61,519 bases of DNA from Nocardia carnea (GTDB taxonomy: Bacteria > Actinomycetota > Actinomycetes > Mycobacteriales > Mycobacteriaceae), in the NCBI RefSeq assembly GCF_029868325.1, contig NZ_JARWNW010000174.1, forward strand, positions 1 to 61,519. Reading direction: 5' to 3'. Below are positions 9,633-20,498 of the stretch, one piece after another. Numbering within the stretch: the first letter of the stretch is position 1; every line of letters begins with the position of its first letter. Made by a program: the position numbers and the translations under genes. The notes under the pieces were generated by a model that saw only the letters and a program-made list of their open reading frames with translations, was not told the DNA's origin and searched no databases.

Positions 9633-10478
9633 CTATCCGGTAGAGCCGGTTTCGGCCAGCCGTCGGCGCTCTTCGCGGCGGCGTCGCTGCTCGACCGGAT
9701 CGGTGACGGGCGCGGCCAGGAGCAGGCGCCGGGTGTACGGATGTTCGGGGGTGCCGGTGACGGTGGTGGCCGGGCCGGTTTCCACGATATCGCCGCGGTA
9801 GAGCACGGTGACCCGATGGCTGATATGCCGGATGACGGCGAGATCGTGGGAGATGAACAGGTAGGCCACCCCGGTGCGCCGCTGGATATCGACGAAGAGG
9901 TCGAGCACCCGCGCCTGGGTCGACAGGTCGAGTGCGGAAACGGGTTCGTCGCAGACGATGAGCTTCGGCTCGGGAGCCAGCGCCCGGGCGATAGCGATGC
10001 GTTGCCGCTGGCCGCCGCTGAACTCCCGGGGTAGGCGCTCGGCGGAGTCGGCCGGCAGCCCGACCTGGTCCAGCAGTTCGGCGATGCGGGCCCGGGCGGC
10101 GGCCGGTTCGGTGCCCTGCACGACCAGCGGCTCGCTGAGAATATCGCCGATCGTCAGGGAGGGGTTGAGGGAACCGTACGGGTCCTGGAAGACCACCTGC
10201 AGGTCGCGGGCCAGCGCTCGCCGGGCGGTGCCGCCGAGAGAGGTGATGTCCGCACCGTCGAATCGGATACTTCCACCGCTCGGCCGTACCAAGCCCAGTA
10301 CGGCACGCCCGATGGTGGTTTTTCCGGACCCGGATTCGCCGACCAGGCCCAAGGTCTCACCGGCAGCGACGGTCAGCGACACCGCGTGCAGCACTTCGAC
10401 CGGCCGGGCACGGAATCCGCGACCCGGAAAGCCGACGCGTAGATCGTTCACTTCGAGGAGGGAAGTCATCACGCTCAC
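9633..10478 (-). CDS. ABC transporter ATP-binding protein, OppF/DppF type
   Basis: A 281-residue nucleotide-binding subunit of a peptide/nickel/oligosaccharide (Opp/Dpp) importer. Walker A is GESGSGKTT, signature FSGGQRQRI, Walker B KLIVCDEPVSALD, and the typical oligopeptide C-terminal stretch (TGTPEHPYTRRLL) is present. The initiating GTG follows the stop codon of the upstream fused permease-ATPase immediately, so they are translationally coupled. Last gene of a four-gene minus-strand operon. Context suggests import of glycosides or sugar acids rather than peptides, as several Opp-type systems do. Confidence 0.92.
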   Translation of the reverse strand: MSVMTSLLEVNDLRVGFPGRGFRARPVEVLHAVSLTVAAGETLGLVGESGSGKTTIGRAVLGLVRPSGGSIRFDGADITSLGGTARRALARDLQVVFQDPYGSLNPSLTIGDILSEPLVVQGTEPAAARARIAELLDQVGLPADSAERLPREFSGGQRQRIAIARALAPEPKLIVCDEPVSALDLSTQARVLDLFVDIQRRTGVAYLFISHDLAVIRHISHRVTVLYRGDIVETGPATTVTGTPEHPYTRRLLLAAPVTDPVEQRRRREERRRLAETGSTG

Positions 10479-12281
10479 TCACTCCGCAGCCATGGCGGTC
10501 GGGATGGTTGTCTCGTCAGCTCCACCGGTGGGTGGATCGGTGCGTACCACGCTGCCGTCGAGGATGGAATCGAGCAGCATCCGGGTGTATTCGTGCTGTG
10601 GCTCGGTGAAGAGCGTGCGGGTGTCTCCGGATTCGACGATCTCGCCGCGGCGCATCACCGCCACGCGATCGCACAGGTCGGCCACCACGCCGAAATTGTG
10701 GGTCACCAGCAGTACTGCCATATCCAGTTGTTGCTGTAGGTCCCGGAGCAGATCCAGGATCTCGGCCTGCACGGTGACATCGAGCGCGGTGGTCGGTTCG
10801 TCGGCGATGAGTACCCGGGGCCGGGACGCGACCGCACCGGCGATGAGAACGCGTTGCGCCATACCACCGGAGATCTGGTGCGGGTAGCAGGAGAATGTCC
10901 GCTCGGGGTCCGGGATGCCCACTTGGCCCAGCAGGGCGATAACCCGTTTGTGGGCTGCTCGGCGCGACATCGGCGTAGCAGCACGCACTCCCTCGGCGAG
11001 TTGCGAGCCGATCGTGACCGAGGGGTCGAGATTGGTCATCGGCTCCTGCGGCACATAGGCGATATCGCGTCCGCGTACGGCACGAAGTTGTTTTTCGCTG
11101 CGGCCGAGCAGTTCGTACCCGTCGATCATGACGGATCCACTGGTGACCACCGCCTCGGGCGGGAGAACACCGAGGACAGCGAAGGCGGTCTGGGTCTTAC
11201 CGGAACCGGATTCGCCCACCAGCCCCAAGGTTTCGCCGGCGTCGAGGCTGAACGAGACGCCGCTGACCACCTCTCTGAGCTCACCGGACGGCGACGGATA
11301 AGCGATGGTGAGATCCTGTACCGTCAACAGCCCGGACGTGGTGGGCATATCGTCGTTGTCGAGGGCGGGTGGACGTCGCGCGCCCGCTATCTTGACGGGT
11401 TTGTGGCGGGGACCCTCCAAGGTGTCGCGCAGGGCATTGCCGAATAGCACCAGCGACGCGGTCATGACGCCGAGAGCCAGGCTCGGCCAGACGAACTGGA
11501 GTGGCTCGACATACAGGTTGACGAAGCCGTCGGCGATCATGGCGCCGAAGCTCGGCACCGAGCTGGAACCGACACCGAGGAATGCCAGTCCCGCCTGTAC
11601 ACCGATGGCGGATCCGGCGAGGAAGGCGGTGGCGATGATGATCGGCCCCCGGACCACGAACAGTACGTGCCGGGCCAGGATGCGCCGGTCCGGCAGCCCG
11701 GATACCCGCGCGGCATCCACGAACAGTTCGTTCTTCACACCGAGCACCTGATTGCGCGTGATGCGGTACACCGCGGGCGACAGCAGCACGCCGAAGATCG
11801 CCATGGTGGCCCGGAAGTCGCCCTGGGTGACCGGCATGAGCACGATCAGCAGCAGCAGCCCGGGAAAGGTCATGATCAGGTTGAACACCCATTCGGTGAC
11901 CACGCGGGTGCGGGTACCGAAATAGCCACCGACGAGGCCGGAGCTGACCCCGATGATCAGCGCGATACTCGTGCCGATGAGCGCCGATACCACGCTGGTG
12001 TTGATCGAGTGCAGCAATCGCGCGAACATATCGCGCCCGTTCTGGTCGCCGCCGAGCGGGAAGCCGGGTGTCCCGATATCCGCGTTGACCGCGTCCAGGG
12101 AAGCGAAGTTCGGGTCGTGCCCGGCCAATACGGGGGCCGCCAGGCCGAGTGCCACGAAGACGAGGAGGATCCCGGCGGTGGCGACGGCCTGCGGATCGCC
12201 GAGCAGTCGCCGGACCGTGCCGGTGCGAGTTATCGGTTCGTCGGTGGTGGCCACGCCGGTGGGGGGAAGTGCCGCGTTCAA
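10479..12281 (-). CDS. Fused ABC permease (DppC type) and ATPase (DppD type)
   Basis: A single 600-residue chain combining two normally separate subunits. Residues about 1-300 are a DppC-like permease with six predicted membrane helices and the EAA-like region (ELFVDAARVSGLPDRRIL). Residues about 315-600 are a complete ATPase: Walker A GESGSGKT, Q-loop YVPQEPMTNLDP, signature ISGGMAQRV, Walker B RVLIADEPTTALD, and the peptide-transporter tail EPQHEYTRMLL. The linker carries DNDDMPTTSGLLTVQDL, where an independent ATPase would begin. Start overlaps the stop of the upstream permease by four bases. Fused importers of this kind are known but uncommon. Confidence 0.9.
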   Translation of the reverse strand: MNAALPPTGVATTDEPITRTGTVRRLLGDPQAVATAGILLVFVALGLAAPVLAGHDPNFASLDAVNADIGTPGFPLGGDQNGRDMFARLLHSINTSVVSALIGTSIALIIGVSSGLVGGYFGTRTRVVTEWVFNLIMTFPGLLLLIVLMPVTQGDFRATMAIFGVLLSPAVYRITRNQVLGVKNELFVDAARVSGLPDRRILARHVLFVVRGPIIIATAFLAGSAIGVQAGLAFLGVGSSSVPSFGAMIADGFVNLYVEPLQFVWPSLALGVMTASLVLFGNALRDTLEGPRHKPVKIAGARRPPALDNDDMPTTSGLLTVQDLTIAYPSPSGELREVVSGVSFSLDAGETLGLVGESGSGKTQTAFAVLGVLPPEAVVTSGSVMIDGYELLGRSEKQLRAVRGRDIAYVPQEPMTNLDPSVTIGSQLAEGVRAATPMSRRAAHKRVIALLGQVGIPDPERTFSCYPHQISGGMAQRVLIAGAVASRPRVLIADEPTTALDVTVQAEILDLLRDLQQQLDMAVLLVTHNFGVVADLCDRVAVMRRGEIVESGDTRTLFTEPQHEYTRMLLDSILDGSVVRTDPPTGGADETTIPTAMAAE

Positions 12282-13219
12282 TGGATCCTCGCCTTCGGGT
12301 TCAGCCAGCCGTTCACCAGGTCCACGGTCAGGTTGATGCCCACGACCAGCAGCACGGCGAACAGCGTGATGCCCATGATGACCGGCACGTCGCCCTGGAC
12401 GGCCGAGGTGAAGGCGTACGAACCGAAACCGGGCATCGCGAACACGTTTTCGATGATGAGCGCCCCGCCGAGCATGGTGATGAACTCCAGCGAGAGCACT
12501 GTCAGCGCCGGCCCGGCGGCATTACGCAAGGCATGCCGCAGCACCACCGACCGGGTGGAGATACCCCGGGTGCGCAGGGTGCGGACGTAGTCCTTGCGCA
12601 GTTCGTCGATCATCGCGCCGCGCACTTGCGCGCTGAGATTGGCGATTCCATTGATGACCAGCACGATCACCGGAATGGTGATGGTGGCCGCCCAGCGGGC
12701 GGGATCCTCGCTGAAGTGGGTGAAGCCGGTGGCGGGCAGCAGCTTCAGTTCGATGGCGAGGACGTAGACCAGGATGATCGCCAGCAGCAGATTCGGCAGC
12801 AGCATTCCGGTCAGGGATACGCCCTGCGCCATGCGGTCGATCGCGCCGCTGCGGGTGGCCGCCAGGACACCCAGGGCCGCACTGACGACGGCGGTGATGA
12901 CCAGAGCGACCACGACGACGGACAGCGTCACGCCGAGGCGGGTGGAGACGGCCGGTCCGACCGGTTCGCTGGTGAAGTAGGAGACACCGAAATCACCCCG
13001 GATCGCGTGACTCAGCCAATCGGCATACTGCACCAGGATCGGGCGGTCCAGCCCCATAGCGGTTTTGCGAGCCGCGATGGTCTCCGGGGTTGCGGCGGGG
13101 CCCACGACTCCGTGCACGATACTGTCGAACGAGCTACTCAGCAGCACATAGGTGATCAAGGTGACCAGCACGGCCAGTACCGAGCCGATTGCCAGCCGCC
13201 GCAGCGCGTAGAGGACCAT
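12278..13219 (-). CDS. ABC transporter permease, OppB/DppB type
   Basis: A 313-residue inner-membrane permease with the conserved opening YALRRLAIGSVLAVLVTLIT and binding-protein-dependent transport signature (IDELRKDYVRTLRTRGIS). About six membrane helices are visible. It pairs with the DppC half of the downstream fusion to form the channel. The start ATG lies six bases after the stop of the substrate-binding protein gene and its stop overlaps the fused gene by four bases, confirming an operon. Confidence 0.93.
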   Translation of the reverse strand: MVLYALRRLAIGSVLAVLVTLITYVLLSSSFDSIVHGVVGPAATPETIAARKTAMGLDRPILVQYADWLSHAIRGDFGVSYFTSEPVGPAVSTRLGVTLSVVVVALVITAVVSAALGVLAATRSGAIDRMAQGVSLTGMLLPNLLLAIILVYVLAIELKLLPATGFTHFSEDPARWAATITIPVIVLVINGIANLSAQVRGAMIDELRKDYVRTLRTRGISTRSVVLRHALRNAAGPALTVLSLEFITMLGGALIIENVFAMPGFGSYAFTSAVQGDVPVIMGITLFAVLLVVGINLTVDLVNGWLNPKARIH

Positions 13220-13225
13220 GCCCGA

Positions 13226-14779
13226 TCACGTCCCGATATCGAACTGTCGTACGGAGCTCAGCCCCCGCGCGCTGAGCGCCACGAACTCGATGCCCGTTCT
13301 GGTCACCCAGTTGACGGTGACGTGCAGTAGGGGCGCATCCCACGCGTATCGCACGGTGAACGCATTGATCTCCTTGGCCAGTTCGTCGGCACGCTCCGGA
13401 TCGAGCGCCCGGTTGAACTGATCGATCAGTGCGGTGAGCTCCGGCTCGACGGTGTGGAAAGGATTACGTGCGTGCTCCGGTGCGAATCCCTGCAGTTCAC
13501 GAGGAAACGGGGCGGCGGCGTCGATGGCGAGCACCAGGGGGAATCGTTTCGACGCCACGGCGGCGGGTGCCTGCTGTTGCGGTATCGGCTCCCAGTTCAC
13601 GGTGATACCGATGGCCGCCAGTGATTGGGTGACGGTAGGGGCGAAAGGCTTGGCATGAGCCGTTTCCGGCATCGTCACCGCAAACCCGTCCGGGTAGCCC
13701 GCCTCGGCCAGGAGCCTCTTGGCACCGGCGACATCGAAGGCGTACTCGTTCGCCAACGCGGGATCGTAGGCCGGCCCTTGTGGGCTGAAGGTCTGCACCG
13801 TGGGTTTGCCGGATCCGTGGATGAGCTGTCCGACAATTTTCGTGCGATCGAAGGCCATGTTGATCGCCGCGCGGACGCGTTGATCGGCAAGGGCGGGAAC
13901 CAGTTCGCCTTTTCGATCGGCAATGATCAGGCTGACCAGCGAGGCACCTTCGACCGGAGTGACCTGGAAGCCGCTCGCTTCGAGTCGGGGCAGGTGCGTG
14001 ACCTCGACGGAGCCCGCATTGAGTTCACCCGCCTGAAGGGCGTTCAAAACGGCCGTACGGTCGGGGATCACGCGGACCTTCACTGTGGCGAAGGGATACG
14101 CGTCGGCGTTCCAGTAGTCGTCGCGGCGGTTCAGCACATAGGTCGTCCCGTGCACAGTCTGCGCGGTATCGAGGGTGTACGGCCCGGAGCCGACCGGGTT
14201 CAAGGCTGTGCCGGGCCGGTCGATGGTTGCCGGATCGCCGATTACTCCCGGTCCCATGGCAAGTGCGGGCAGCAGACCGGCGTCGGGCCGGGCGAGTTCG
14301 AGGACGACGGTGCGATCGTCCGGTGTGCGGACGGCTTCGACCACGTCCAGCCAGTTCTGCATCGGCCCGGGCGTCGCCTTGGTGCGCTCCATGGTCGTCT
14401 TCACCGCGGCCGCGTTCACCGGGGCACCGGAACTGAAGGTCATGCCGGCGCGCAGGGTCAGGGTAACTGTACGAGCGTCGTCGCTGATCTGCCAGCTCTC
14501 GGCCGCGTTGGGCTGTAGTTTTCCATCGTTGTCCAGGTACAGGAGGGTGTCGAAGATTCCCGACCACACGTAGGCTTGCTGGCCCTCCACCAGCTGTGCG
14601 GGATCGAGGGAGTTCGGTGCGCCCTGGACCGCGAAGGCGAGTGTCGCGTCGCCCGAGGTCGCCGAGGGGCCCGAGGCTTGGTCGACACCGCAGCCGGCCA
14701 CCGCGGCCCACAGGAGCCCGGCGACCAGTACGGCCGGCAGGCGCGGGCGGCGGCGCGAGCGAAGTGATTGACAAGACAT
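13226..14779 (-). CDS. ABC transporter substrate-binding lipoprotein, family 5
   Basis: A 517-residue extracellular solute-binding protein of the Opp/Dpp family (SBP_bac_5). The N terminus has a positively charged region, a hydrophobic stretch and the lipobox VAGC, so it is probably lipid-anchored. Start chosen at 14779 because GGAAG lies eight bases upstream; a frame start at 14812 has no such site. Conserved features include DPAQLVEGQQA, GTTYVLNRRDDYW and RAAINMAFDR. It leads the operon and is preceded at 14836-14859 by a three-half-site operator. With all the island's glycosidases lacking signal peptides, this system probably imports intact glycosides. Confidence 0.92.
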   Translation of the reverse strand: MSCQSLRSRRRPRLPAVLVAGLLWAAVAGCGVDQASGPSATSGDATLAFAVQGAPNSLDPAQLVEGQQAYVWSGIFDTLLYLDNDGKLQPNAAESWQISDDARTVTLTLRAGMTFSSGAPVNAAAVKTTMERTKATPGPMQNWLDVVEAVRTPDDRTVVLELARPDAGLLPALAMGPGVIGDPATIDRPGTALNPVGSGPYTLDTAQTVHGTTYVLNRRDDYWNADAYPFATVKVRVIPDRTAVLNALQAGELNAGSVEVTHLPRLEASGFQVTPVEGASLVSLIIADRKGELVPALADQRVRAAINMAFDRTKIVGQLIHGSGKPTVQTFSPQGPAYDPALANEYAFDVAGAKRLLAEAGYPDGFAVTMPETAHAKPFAPTVTQSLAAIGITVNWEPIPQQQAPAAVASKRFPLVLAIDAAAPFPRELQGFAPEHARNPFHTVEPELTALIDQFNRALDPERADELAKEINAFTVRYAWDAPLLHVTVNWVTRTGIEFVALSARGLSSVRQFDIGT

Positions 14780-14835
14780 ATACGAACTTCCTTGTTCTGT
14801 GATGTGTGTCAATTACGCGGCCCACAGCGATAACC

Positions 14836-14859
14836 CACAAGCGGTTGCCATGGGTTGTC
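14836..14859 (-). promoter_or_regulatory. Three-half-site operator of ABC operon
   Basis: CACAA-GCGG-TTGCC (14836-14849) followed by TTGTC at 14855, exactly 10 bp after the start of TTGCC. The third half-site is distal to the minus-strand operon. A TAATTG hexamer about 20 bp on the gene side could be a -10 element. Confidence 0.65.
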
Positions 14860-15185
14860 ACCGCGCTCGATCGCTTCGGAATCGGGCAGTCCGGCGCATA
14901 GTCTCTAGTGACCTGCCTGGAGGTTATCCCAAATCGGAATTATCATTCGCAGTTTTCGAGAGGGGTATTCTCGAACCCAGGCAGAAGCGCCCTCCGGGCT
15001 GCCGCTGTAGCGGGGCCGATCCTTGCCGGCCGCCGGCCACGAGGGCCGGTGCGGTGGTCGCGCCCACGCCAGTACCCGAGCGGCCGACACCCGAGCGCAG
15101 GAGCCGGAGTCGGCGGATTCGGCACAATACGCCGGATATGGCCGCCCGGTGGCGCGGTAGCTCCGCCCGAACGGTAACCCGGCTG

Positions 15186-15209
15186 GACAAGTCTTGGCAA
15201 CCGATTGAC
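15186..15209 (+). promoter_or_regulatory. Three-half-site operator of hydroxyacid dehydrogenase gene
   Basis: GACAA at 15186, then GGCAA-CCGA-TTGAC (15196-15209); the starts are 10 bp apart, with the third half-site upstream of the plus-strand gene at 15264. Confidence 0.65.
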
Positions 15210-15263
15210 GCCCTGATAGCGCTATGCCACTGTGACCCGGTGTAGCGGCTGGTAACCACAAGG

Positions 15264-16286
15264 ATGTGTGCATTCATGAACGATGACCGGCGCCCCCGTG
15301 AAGTCCGGAGTGTTCTCGCCACGGTCATGTACACCCCGGAGGAGATCGAGCAGCTGCGGCAGGCGTTCGCTCCCGCGGAGTTCCTCCACATCCAGCCCTG
15401 GGATGCGGAGGGTATCGCCGCTGCCCTCGAACATGTGGACGTCGCGGTACTGCTGGGAGATATCGACCGGAGACATCTCGAGGCGCCTCGGCTGCGCTGG
15501 GTGCACTGCGACCATTCCGGTCTCACCAGGTCCGCGGTGCCCGAACTGTTCGCCCGCGATCTGGTCGTCACCGGCTCCGCCGGCCGGTCGGCGCCCGCAC
15601 TCGCCCAGCACGGGTTCTATTTCGCGCTTGCGCTCACCTTCGATGCCCGGCGACTGTTCCGGCAGCAGGACGCACATCGCTGGCAGGGCTTCCTGGGGTC
15701 CGAAGAGCGACTCGCGCTGTACGGCAAGACGCTCGGCATCGTGGGCTACGGCCATACCGCCAAGGAGATGGCGCGCCTCGGGAAGGCGTTCGGGATGAAG
15801 GTGATCGTCTACCGCCGCAGCGCCGCGGACCATGCGGCGGATGTGGACACCATGCTGTCCGCGGACCGTGGCGACGGATTGGAGCGGCTGCTCGACGAAG
15901 CAGATGTCGTCATGATCGCCGCACAGCTGACGGACAAGACGCACCACATGTTCTCCGCCGCCGAGTTCGCCCGGATGAAGGAGTCGGCTTTCGTCATCAA
16001 CATGGCACGCGGGCCGATCATCGACCAGGACGCACTGATCGAGGCGCTCCACGCCGGGCAGATCGCCGGTGCGGGGCTGGATGTCACCGACCCCGAGCCA
16101 CTACCACCGGAATCCCCGTTGTGGGATGCGCCGAATGTAGTCATCACGCCGCATTCGACGCCGCGGTTACCCGATCGGACGCAGCGCACGATCGATATGA
16201 TCGTCGAGAACCTCCGACGCTACCGCGCGGGCGAACCGATGCTGAACGCGCTGACGGAGCGAGATGTCTACACTCCGCGGCTCTGA
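15264..16286 (+). CDS. D-isomer-specific 2-hydroxyacid dehydrogenase
   Basis: A 340-residue NAD(P)-dependent dehydrogenase of the glyoxylate/phosphoglycerate dehydrogenase superfamily. The nucleotide-binding motif is GIVGYGHTAKEMA; the catalytic set appears as the Arg in VINMARGPIID, Glu in DVTDPEPLP and His in VVITPHS. Two start codons, 15264 and 15276, are possible; AAGGA lies before the second. It interconverts a 2-oxoacid and a D-2-hydroxyacid. In this island the substrate may be glyoxylate, hydroxypyruvate or a sugar-derived 2-oxoacid. A three-half-site operator lies 55 bp upstream, so it is a regulon member. Confidence 0.88.
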   Translation: MCAFMNDDRRPREVRSVLATVMYTPEEIEQLRQAFAPAEFLHIQPWDAEGIAAALEHVDVAVLLGDIDRRHLEAPRLRWVHCDHSGLTRSAVPELFARDLVVTGSAGRSAPALAQHGFYFALALTFDARRLFRQQDAHRWQGFLGSEERLALYGKTLGIVGYGHTAKEMARLGKAFGMKVIVYRRSAADHAADVDTMLSADRGDGLERLLDEADVVMIAAQLTDKTHHMFSAAEFARMKESAFVINMARGPIIDQDALIEALHAGQIAGAGLDVTDPEPLPPESPLWDAPNVVITPHSTPRLPDRTQRTIDMIVENLRRYRAGEPMLNALTERDVYTPRL

Positions 16287-16392
16287 ACCACGCAACGATG
16301 CCGTGGTCGTTCGTCTCGTGGATTTCCCTCGGCGTAGCAGCCGATCGGCCGATCCGGGACCGGGTGCGGTGATCGGTATCCGGAGGCATCCT

Positions 16393-16899
16393 GTGCGACC
16401 TCGCCTGGTCGTGCTGGCCCCCACGGTCGCCGGCGTGGTGCGCGCGGCGGGCGGCTGGCTGTTCGACCGGGTGTCGGCCGGATGGGAGGTCATCGTACTG
16501 GTCGCCGATCACACCGAATCGCGGCCGCTGGAGATTCTGGGCGTGCGTGTCGACGATCTGGAGGCCGGGATGACCGCGCAGTGGCGTGGACTGATACCCC
16601 ATGCGCTCGCGCTCGATATCGAGCTCTGGGCAACCGATGCCCGTGTCCGCGACGGGTTGTCGAGGGTCCTCGCACATTGCCTGGCCGACGAGGTGACGTT
16701 CTGGGGGCCGGGCCTACCCAGCGATTTCGGTCGGCCTGTCGACTCTGTGCTGCACCGCCCGAGCGCCGCCGCGCGGGTCTTCAAGACACAGGCACTGGTT
16801 GCCGTCGGATCATCGTTCGCGGGCGATCCGGTCGAGCGATTCTACTGTTGTGGGCGGCTTTCCGGTCGGGGTACTCGCGATCTCGTCCCGATGTCGTGA
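16393..16899 (+). CDS. Conserved protein of unknown function
   Basis: A 168-residue protein if the GTG at 16393 is used; GGAGG lies seven bases upstream. The body has alternating hydrophobic strands and helices (RPRLVVLAPTVAGVVRAAG; WEVIVLVADHTE; VFKTQALVAVGSSF) suggestive of a small soluble alpha/beta domain. No catalytic motif or family is recognised, and no membrane segment or signal peptide is seen. It follows the hydroxyacid dehydrogenase by about 100 bp in the same direction but has its own start region, so an operon is uncertain. The terminator hairpin at 16995-17033 ends it. Confidence 0.6.
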   Translation: MRPRLVVLAPTVAGVVRAAGGWLFDRVSAGWEVIVLVADHTESRPLEILGVRVDDLEAGMTAQWRGLIPHALALDIELWATDARVRDGLSRVLAHCLADEVTFWGPGLPSDFGRPVDSVLHRPSAAARVFKTQALVAVGSSFAGDPVERFYCCGRLSGRGTRDLVPMS

Positions 16900-16994
16900 C
16901 AGTGTCTTGTGGACTCGTCTGCCGCGAGCCCCCGGAAACCGGCGGGTCGCTTGCTCGGAATGGGTACCTTTCCGGAGCAGCCGGCAGTCAGACA

Positions 16995-17033
16995 GAGGCT
17001 GTGGCCGCCCGGTGCAGGCAGGGCCACAGCCTC
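16995..17033. terminator. Bidirectional terminator between convergent genes
   Basis: GAGGCTGTGGCC (16995-17006) pairs perfectly with GGCCACAGCCTC (17022-17033) around a 15-nt loop. It sits between the plus-strand unknown gene and the minus-strand gusA end. Confidence 0.8.
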
Positions 17034-17046
17034 GATCGCGCCTGGA

Positions 17047-18852
17047 TCAGGCCTGCGGTCCCGGGGCGTCCGGTTTCCTGTTACCGATCCGCCGCCAGCG
17101 GCTGCGCAGGCTGTGTGCGGCGGCCTTGGGCTGACGATCGCGGGTGAATACACCCTTTTTGTTGCCGTCTACGCGGTGGATACCGTTCGATGTCCGGAAG
17201 TCGGCGAAATTCCATACATGCTCGCCCACCAGTGCCTCGATGCGGTCGAAAACGCGATGGTGCATCTCCAGGAAGGCGGTCTGATATTCCTCCGTCCAGG
17301 GAATGTCCCAGACCGAATGCAGACCGGGCATGGTGTCGGCACCGTACTCGCTCATGATGATCGGCTTCCCGTGCGCGGCCGCCCACGCGGTGAGCTCGGC
17401 TTCCAGGTCGGCTTCGGCCGTGGTGAGGTCGCCGTTGGCGAGATACCAGCCGTGATAGCGGTTGAGGCCGAGGACGTCGAAGAGGTCGGCGATGCGGTCG
17501 TTGTCCGGGGTGGCGAACATGAAGCTGGCGTAGGTCACCGGACGCGTGGGATCGAGTTCGCGGGTGAGTGCGACGAGCGGCTCGAAATATTCGCGCGCAC
17601 CTTCCTCGATGGAGGACGGCTCGTTGGATACGCACCACATCACCACACTGGGATGGTTCTTGTCGCGGGCGATGAGCTCGCGCAGCGCCTGGGCGTGCGC
17701 GTTCCTCGTTTCGTCGTTCATGGTCTCGGGTGAGAATGTGGGGCGTTTGTCGCCGCGGCCGATACCGCCCTCGATGAAGAGATTGAGCCCGACCGCCGCG
17801 GTTTCGTCGATGACAACGATTCCGTGCCGGTCGGCGAAGTCCATCACTTCTTCGGCGTACGGATAGTGCGAGGTACGGAACGAATTCGCGCCGATCCAGT
17901 CCATCAGCTGGAAATCGTGGACGAGGTAGGCGTCGTCGTGGCCCTTACCGCGGACGGCCGTGTCCTCGTGCTTGCCGAACCCGGTGAAGTAGAACGGCTC
18001 TCCGTTGATGAGGAACTGCGTGCCGCGCACCTCGACGGGGCGCACGCCGACCTGCAGCGGATACTCGTCGAGCACGGTGCCGTCACCGTCGCGGATCTCG
18101 GCCGTCAATTCGTACAGGTAGGCTCGGCCCGGTTGCCACAGGGTGACATCGGGAACGCGCAGAGACCCGCGCGCGCCCTCGCCGGCCGCCACCTCGACGC
18201 CGGCCGCGTCCTTCAGTCGTACCCGGACGGACGCGGGTCCGGTTGTCGCGACGGAGTAGTCCACGACGCCGGCGGTTCCGTCCACCTCGGTGACGACGGT
18301 GATATCCGAGATCCGCACCGGCGGCACGCTGTACAGCCACACCGACCGGGCGAGCCCGGCGTAGTTGTAGAAGTCGTGCAGGTACTTCTGCTGCCGGCGG
18401 CCGTCCGGAGTGACCGTGATGGTGCCCGGCGGAATGGTCGTATCGGTGAGCTCATTACTCACCCCGATGGTGAGCCGGAACTCGGCGCCCGCGGTGACCA
18501 CGTCGGTGATATCGGCCTCGAAGGGGGTGTAACCGCCCGAATGCTCGGCGACGAGCCGGTCGTCGGCATAGACCTTGCCGGCATGCGTCGCGGCGTCCAC
18601 CCGGACGAGGATCCGCTCCCCGGCCCAGCCGCGCGGGACACGGACAGTGCGTTGATACCACACCCAGCCGACGTGGTCACGAATGGCCGGATCGACGAAA
18701 AGGTCGTTGTAGCTGGCCGGGACGGCGGCTTCGAGCGTGCCGTCGAGTCGACCCAGCCACGGCCGGTCACCGGCCGCTGTGTCGATGGCGAAACGCCAGA
18801 TCCCGTCCAGCGATACCAGCTCACGAGTGGCGGTGGGCTTGGGTGCGAGCAT
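17047..18852 (-). CDS. gusA: Beta-glucuronidase (GH2)
   Basis: Hydrolyses beta-D-glucuronides to free D-glucuronate. The 601-residue product matches E. coli UidA (603) from end to end. Landmarks: acid/base Glu411 in SNEPSS, nucleophile Glu502 in MSEYGAD, and Asn564-Lys566 in GNKKGVF, the NxK motif that binds the glucuronate carboxylate and separates glucuronidases from galactosidases. The sandwich, immunoglobulin-like and TIM-barrel domains are all present (SHYPYAEE, VIDETAAVG). Start at 18852 is supported by GAGGAGA upstream; an earlier in-frame start lacks one. No signal peptide, so the substrate must be imported. First enzyme of the proposed glucuronide route. Confidence 0.97.
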   Translation of the reverse strand: MLAPKPTATRELVSLDGIWRFAIDTAAGDRPWLGRLDGTLEAAVPASYNDLFVDPAIRDHVGWVWYQRTVRVPRGWAGERILVRVDAATHAGKVYADDRLVAEHSGGYTPFEADITDVVTAGAEFRLTIGVSNELTDTTIPPGTITVTPDGRRQQKYLHDFYNYAGLARSVWLYSVPPVRISDITVVTEVDGTAGVVDYSVATTGPASVRVRLKDAAGVEVAAGEGARGSLRVPDVTLWQPGRAYLYELTAEIRDGDGTVLDEYPLQVGVRPVEVRGTQFLINGEPFYFTGFGKHEDTAVRGKGHDDAYLVHDFQLMDWIGANSFRTSHYPYAEEVMDFADRHGIVVIDETAAVGLNLFIEGGIGRGDKRPTFSPETMNDETRNAHAQALRELIARDKNHPSVVMWCVSNEPSSIEEGAREYFEPLVALTRELDPTRPVTYASFMFATPDNDRIADLFDVLGLNRYHGWYLANGDLTTAEADLEAELTAWAAAHGKPIIMSEYGADTMPGLHSVWDIPWTEEYQTAFLEMHHRVFDRIEALVGEHVWNFADFRTSNGIHRVDGNKKGVFTRDRQPKAAAHSLRSRWRRIGNRKPDAPGPQA

Positions 18853-18993
18853 CAGTTTCTCCTCGGATGGGGTAGTTGTCACGGTATCGGTACGGCTGTA
18901 CAAGGCATCGGTCTCGCTCCGGTTCGAGCATCCGCTCGCTGCTCGGTTCGGCGGTGCACGGACGCTCCTAGATCGCCGTGTCCACGAGACTCG

Positions 18994-19018
18994 GGCAACC
19001 GGCGCTCAGCCGGTTGTC
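18994..19018. terminator. Hairpin between FAD oxidase and gusA
   Basis: GGCAACCGGC (18994-19003) pairs with GCCGGTTGTC (19009-19018) with one mismatch and a 5-nt loop. It can end the glcD-like transcript. Its arms are also two outward-spaced copies of the island's operator half-sites, so it may double as a regulatory site for gusA, which otherwise lacks an operator. Confidence 0.5.
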
Positions 19019-19055
19019 TTCGCGCGCAGGAACCGGGCAATGAGCATCGGCGGGC

Positions 19056-20414
<1,359 letters not shown>

Positions 20415-20498
20415 AGCGTGCTCTTTTCCCTTCACTGGCAGAAACCTGCCGACAATTCGAAGTGGCCCATTCCAACGAAACAGACGGGCACAGGAGCC

